Shown here: piece by piece, positions 63,917-64,000 of the stretch
Numbering within the stretch: the first letter of the stretch is position 1
Layout of the letters: every line of letters begins with the position of its first letter
Assembly: GCA_030737835.1 (NCBI GenBank)
Contig: CM060856.1
Span: 12,758,777-12,822,776, forward strand
DNA length: 64,000 nucleotides
Direction: 5' to 3'
Origin: Acorus gramineus
Lineage: Eukaryota > Streptophyta > Magnoliopsida > Acorales > Acoraceae
Notes under the pieces: generated by a model
The model's database searches: none
What the model saw: only the letters and a program-made list of their open reading frames with translations
What the model was told of the DNA's origin: nothing
Made by a program: the position numbers and the translations under genes

Positions 63917-63991
63917 TTAGGGTTTTATTTTCTCTCGATGGGTTCATATGAGTCTCGCTTGGTAGAATTTGAGCCGTTACGTTGATGGGCT
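63917..63991 (-). promoter_or_regulatory. NOC4 promoter/leader: telo-box and Site II motif
   Basis: On the minus strand AAAACCCTAA (63926-63917) lies 30 bases before the preferred NOC4 ATG and AGCCCA (63991-63986; TGGGCT on the plus strand) about 100 bases before it. The telo-box plus Site II (TGGGCY) pair is known from promoters of plant ribosome-biogenesis genes, which fits NOC4. Telo-boxes usually sit near the transcription start, which supports the downstream ATG. Confidence 0.55.
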
Positions 63992-64000
63992 TTGGTTTCA

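Overview
This is plant nuclear DNA. The background is AT-rich. Nine protein-coding genes are split by short GT-AG introns, and the encoded proteins are plant-type: chloroplast GAPDH subunit B with its C-terminal redox extension, plastid MECPS, plastid homoserine kinase, a glutamate receptor-like channel, a PIN-LIKES carrier and plant-type IRE1. The species cannot be fixed from sequence alone. A flowering plant outside the grasses, with many LINEs and MITEs, fits best.

Layout: 0-4.9 kb holds AT-rich repeats and inverted-repeat elements. 4.94-6.85 kb (+) is a PILS auxin-carrier gene with 9 exons. 9.5-11.6 kb (+) is GAPB with 8 exons. 12.6-15.5 kb (-) is IspF/MECPS with 3 exons and a LINE fragment in intron 2. 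17.25-19.92 kb (-) is a PIG-X-like gene. 21.0-26.9 kb (+) is IRE1, head to head with PIG-X. 27.87-28.99 kb (-) is an intronless, very GC-rich homoserine kinase. 29.85-34.13 kb (-) is a clade-III-like glutamate receptor with a 32-nt microexon. 36.5-41.0 kb is a decayed LINE split by a hAT-type element (8-bp target duplication) and a solo LTR (5-bp target duplication). 41-46.5 kb is gene-free and full of MITE-like elements, including a long foldback at 45.14-45.68 kb. 46.5-49.75 kb is a nearly intact hAT element whose transposase has only two in-frame stops. 51.3-52.8 kb (+) is a PP2C phosphatase. 55.2-63.9 kb (-) is NOC4 with 15 exons. Its introns carry a U6-like pseudogene, a 494-bp hAT-type MITE and a LINE fragment.

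The genes do not form a cluster or a single pathway. GAPB (Calvin cycle), MECPS (isoprenoid precursors) and homoserine kinase (threonine synthesis) all act in the plastid. PIG-X and IRE1 both act at the ER and share a divergent promoter region with two G-boxes. I found no convincing new multi-gene system. The most unusual items are the nested transposons whose excision restores the host reading frame, three inferred GC-AG introns among 47 coding introns, the U6-like relic, the foldback element and the divergent ER-gene promoter.

Exon boundaries were set by hand from splice sites, reading phase and remembered family sequence. No alignment or database search was run.
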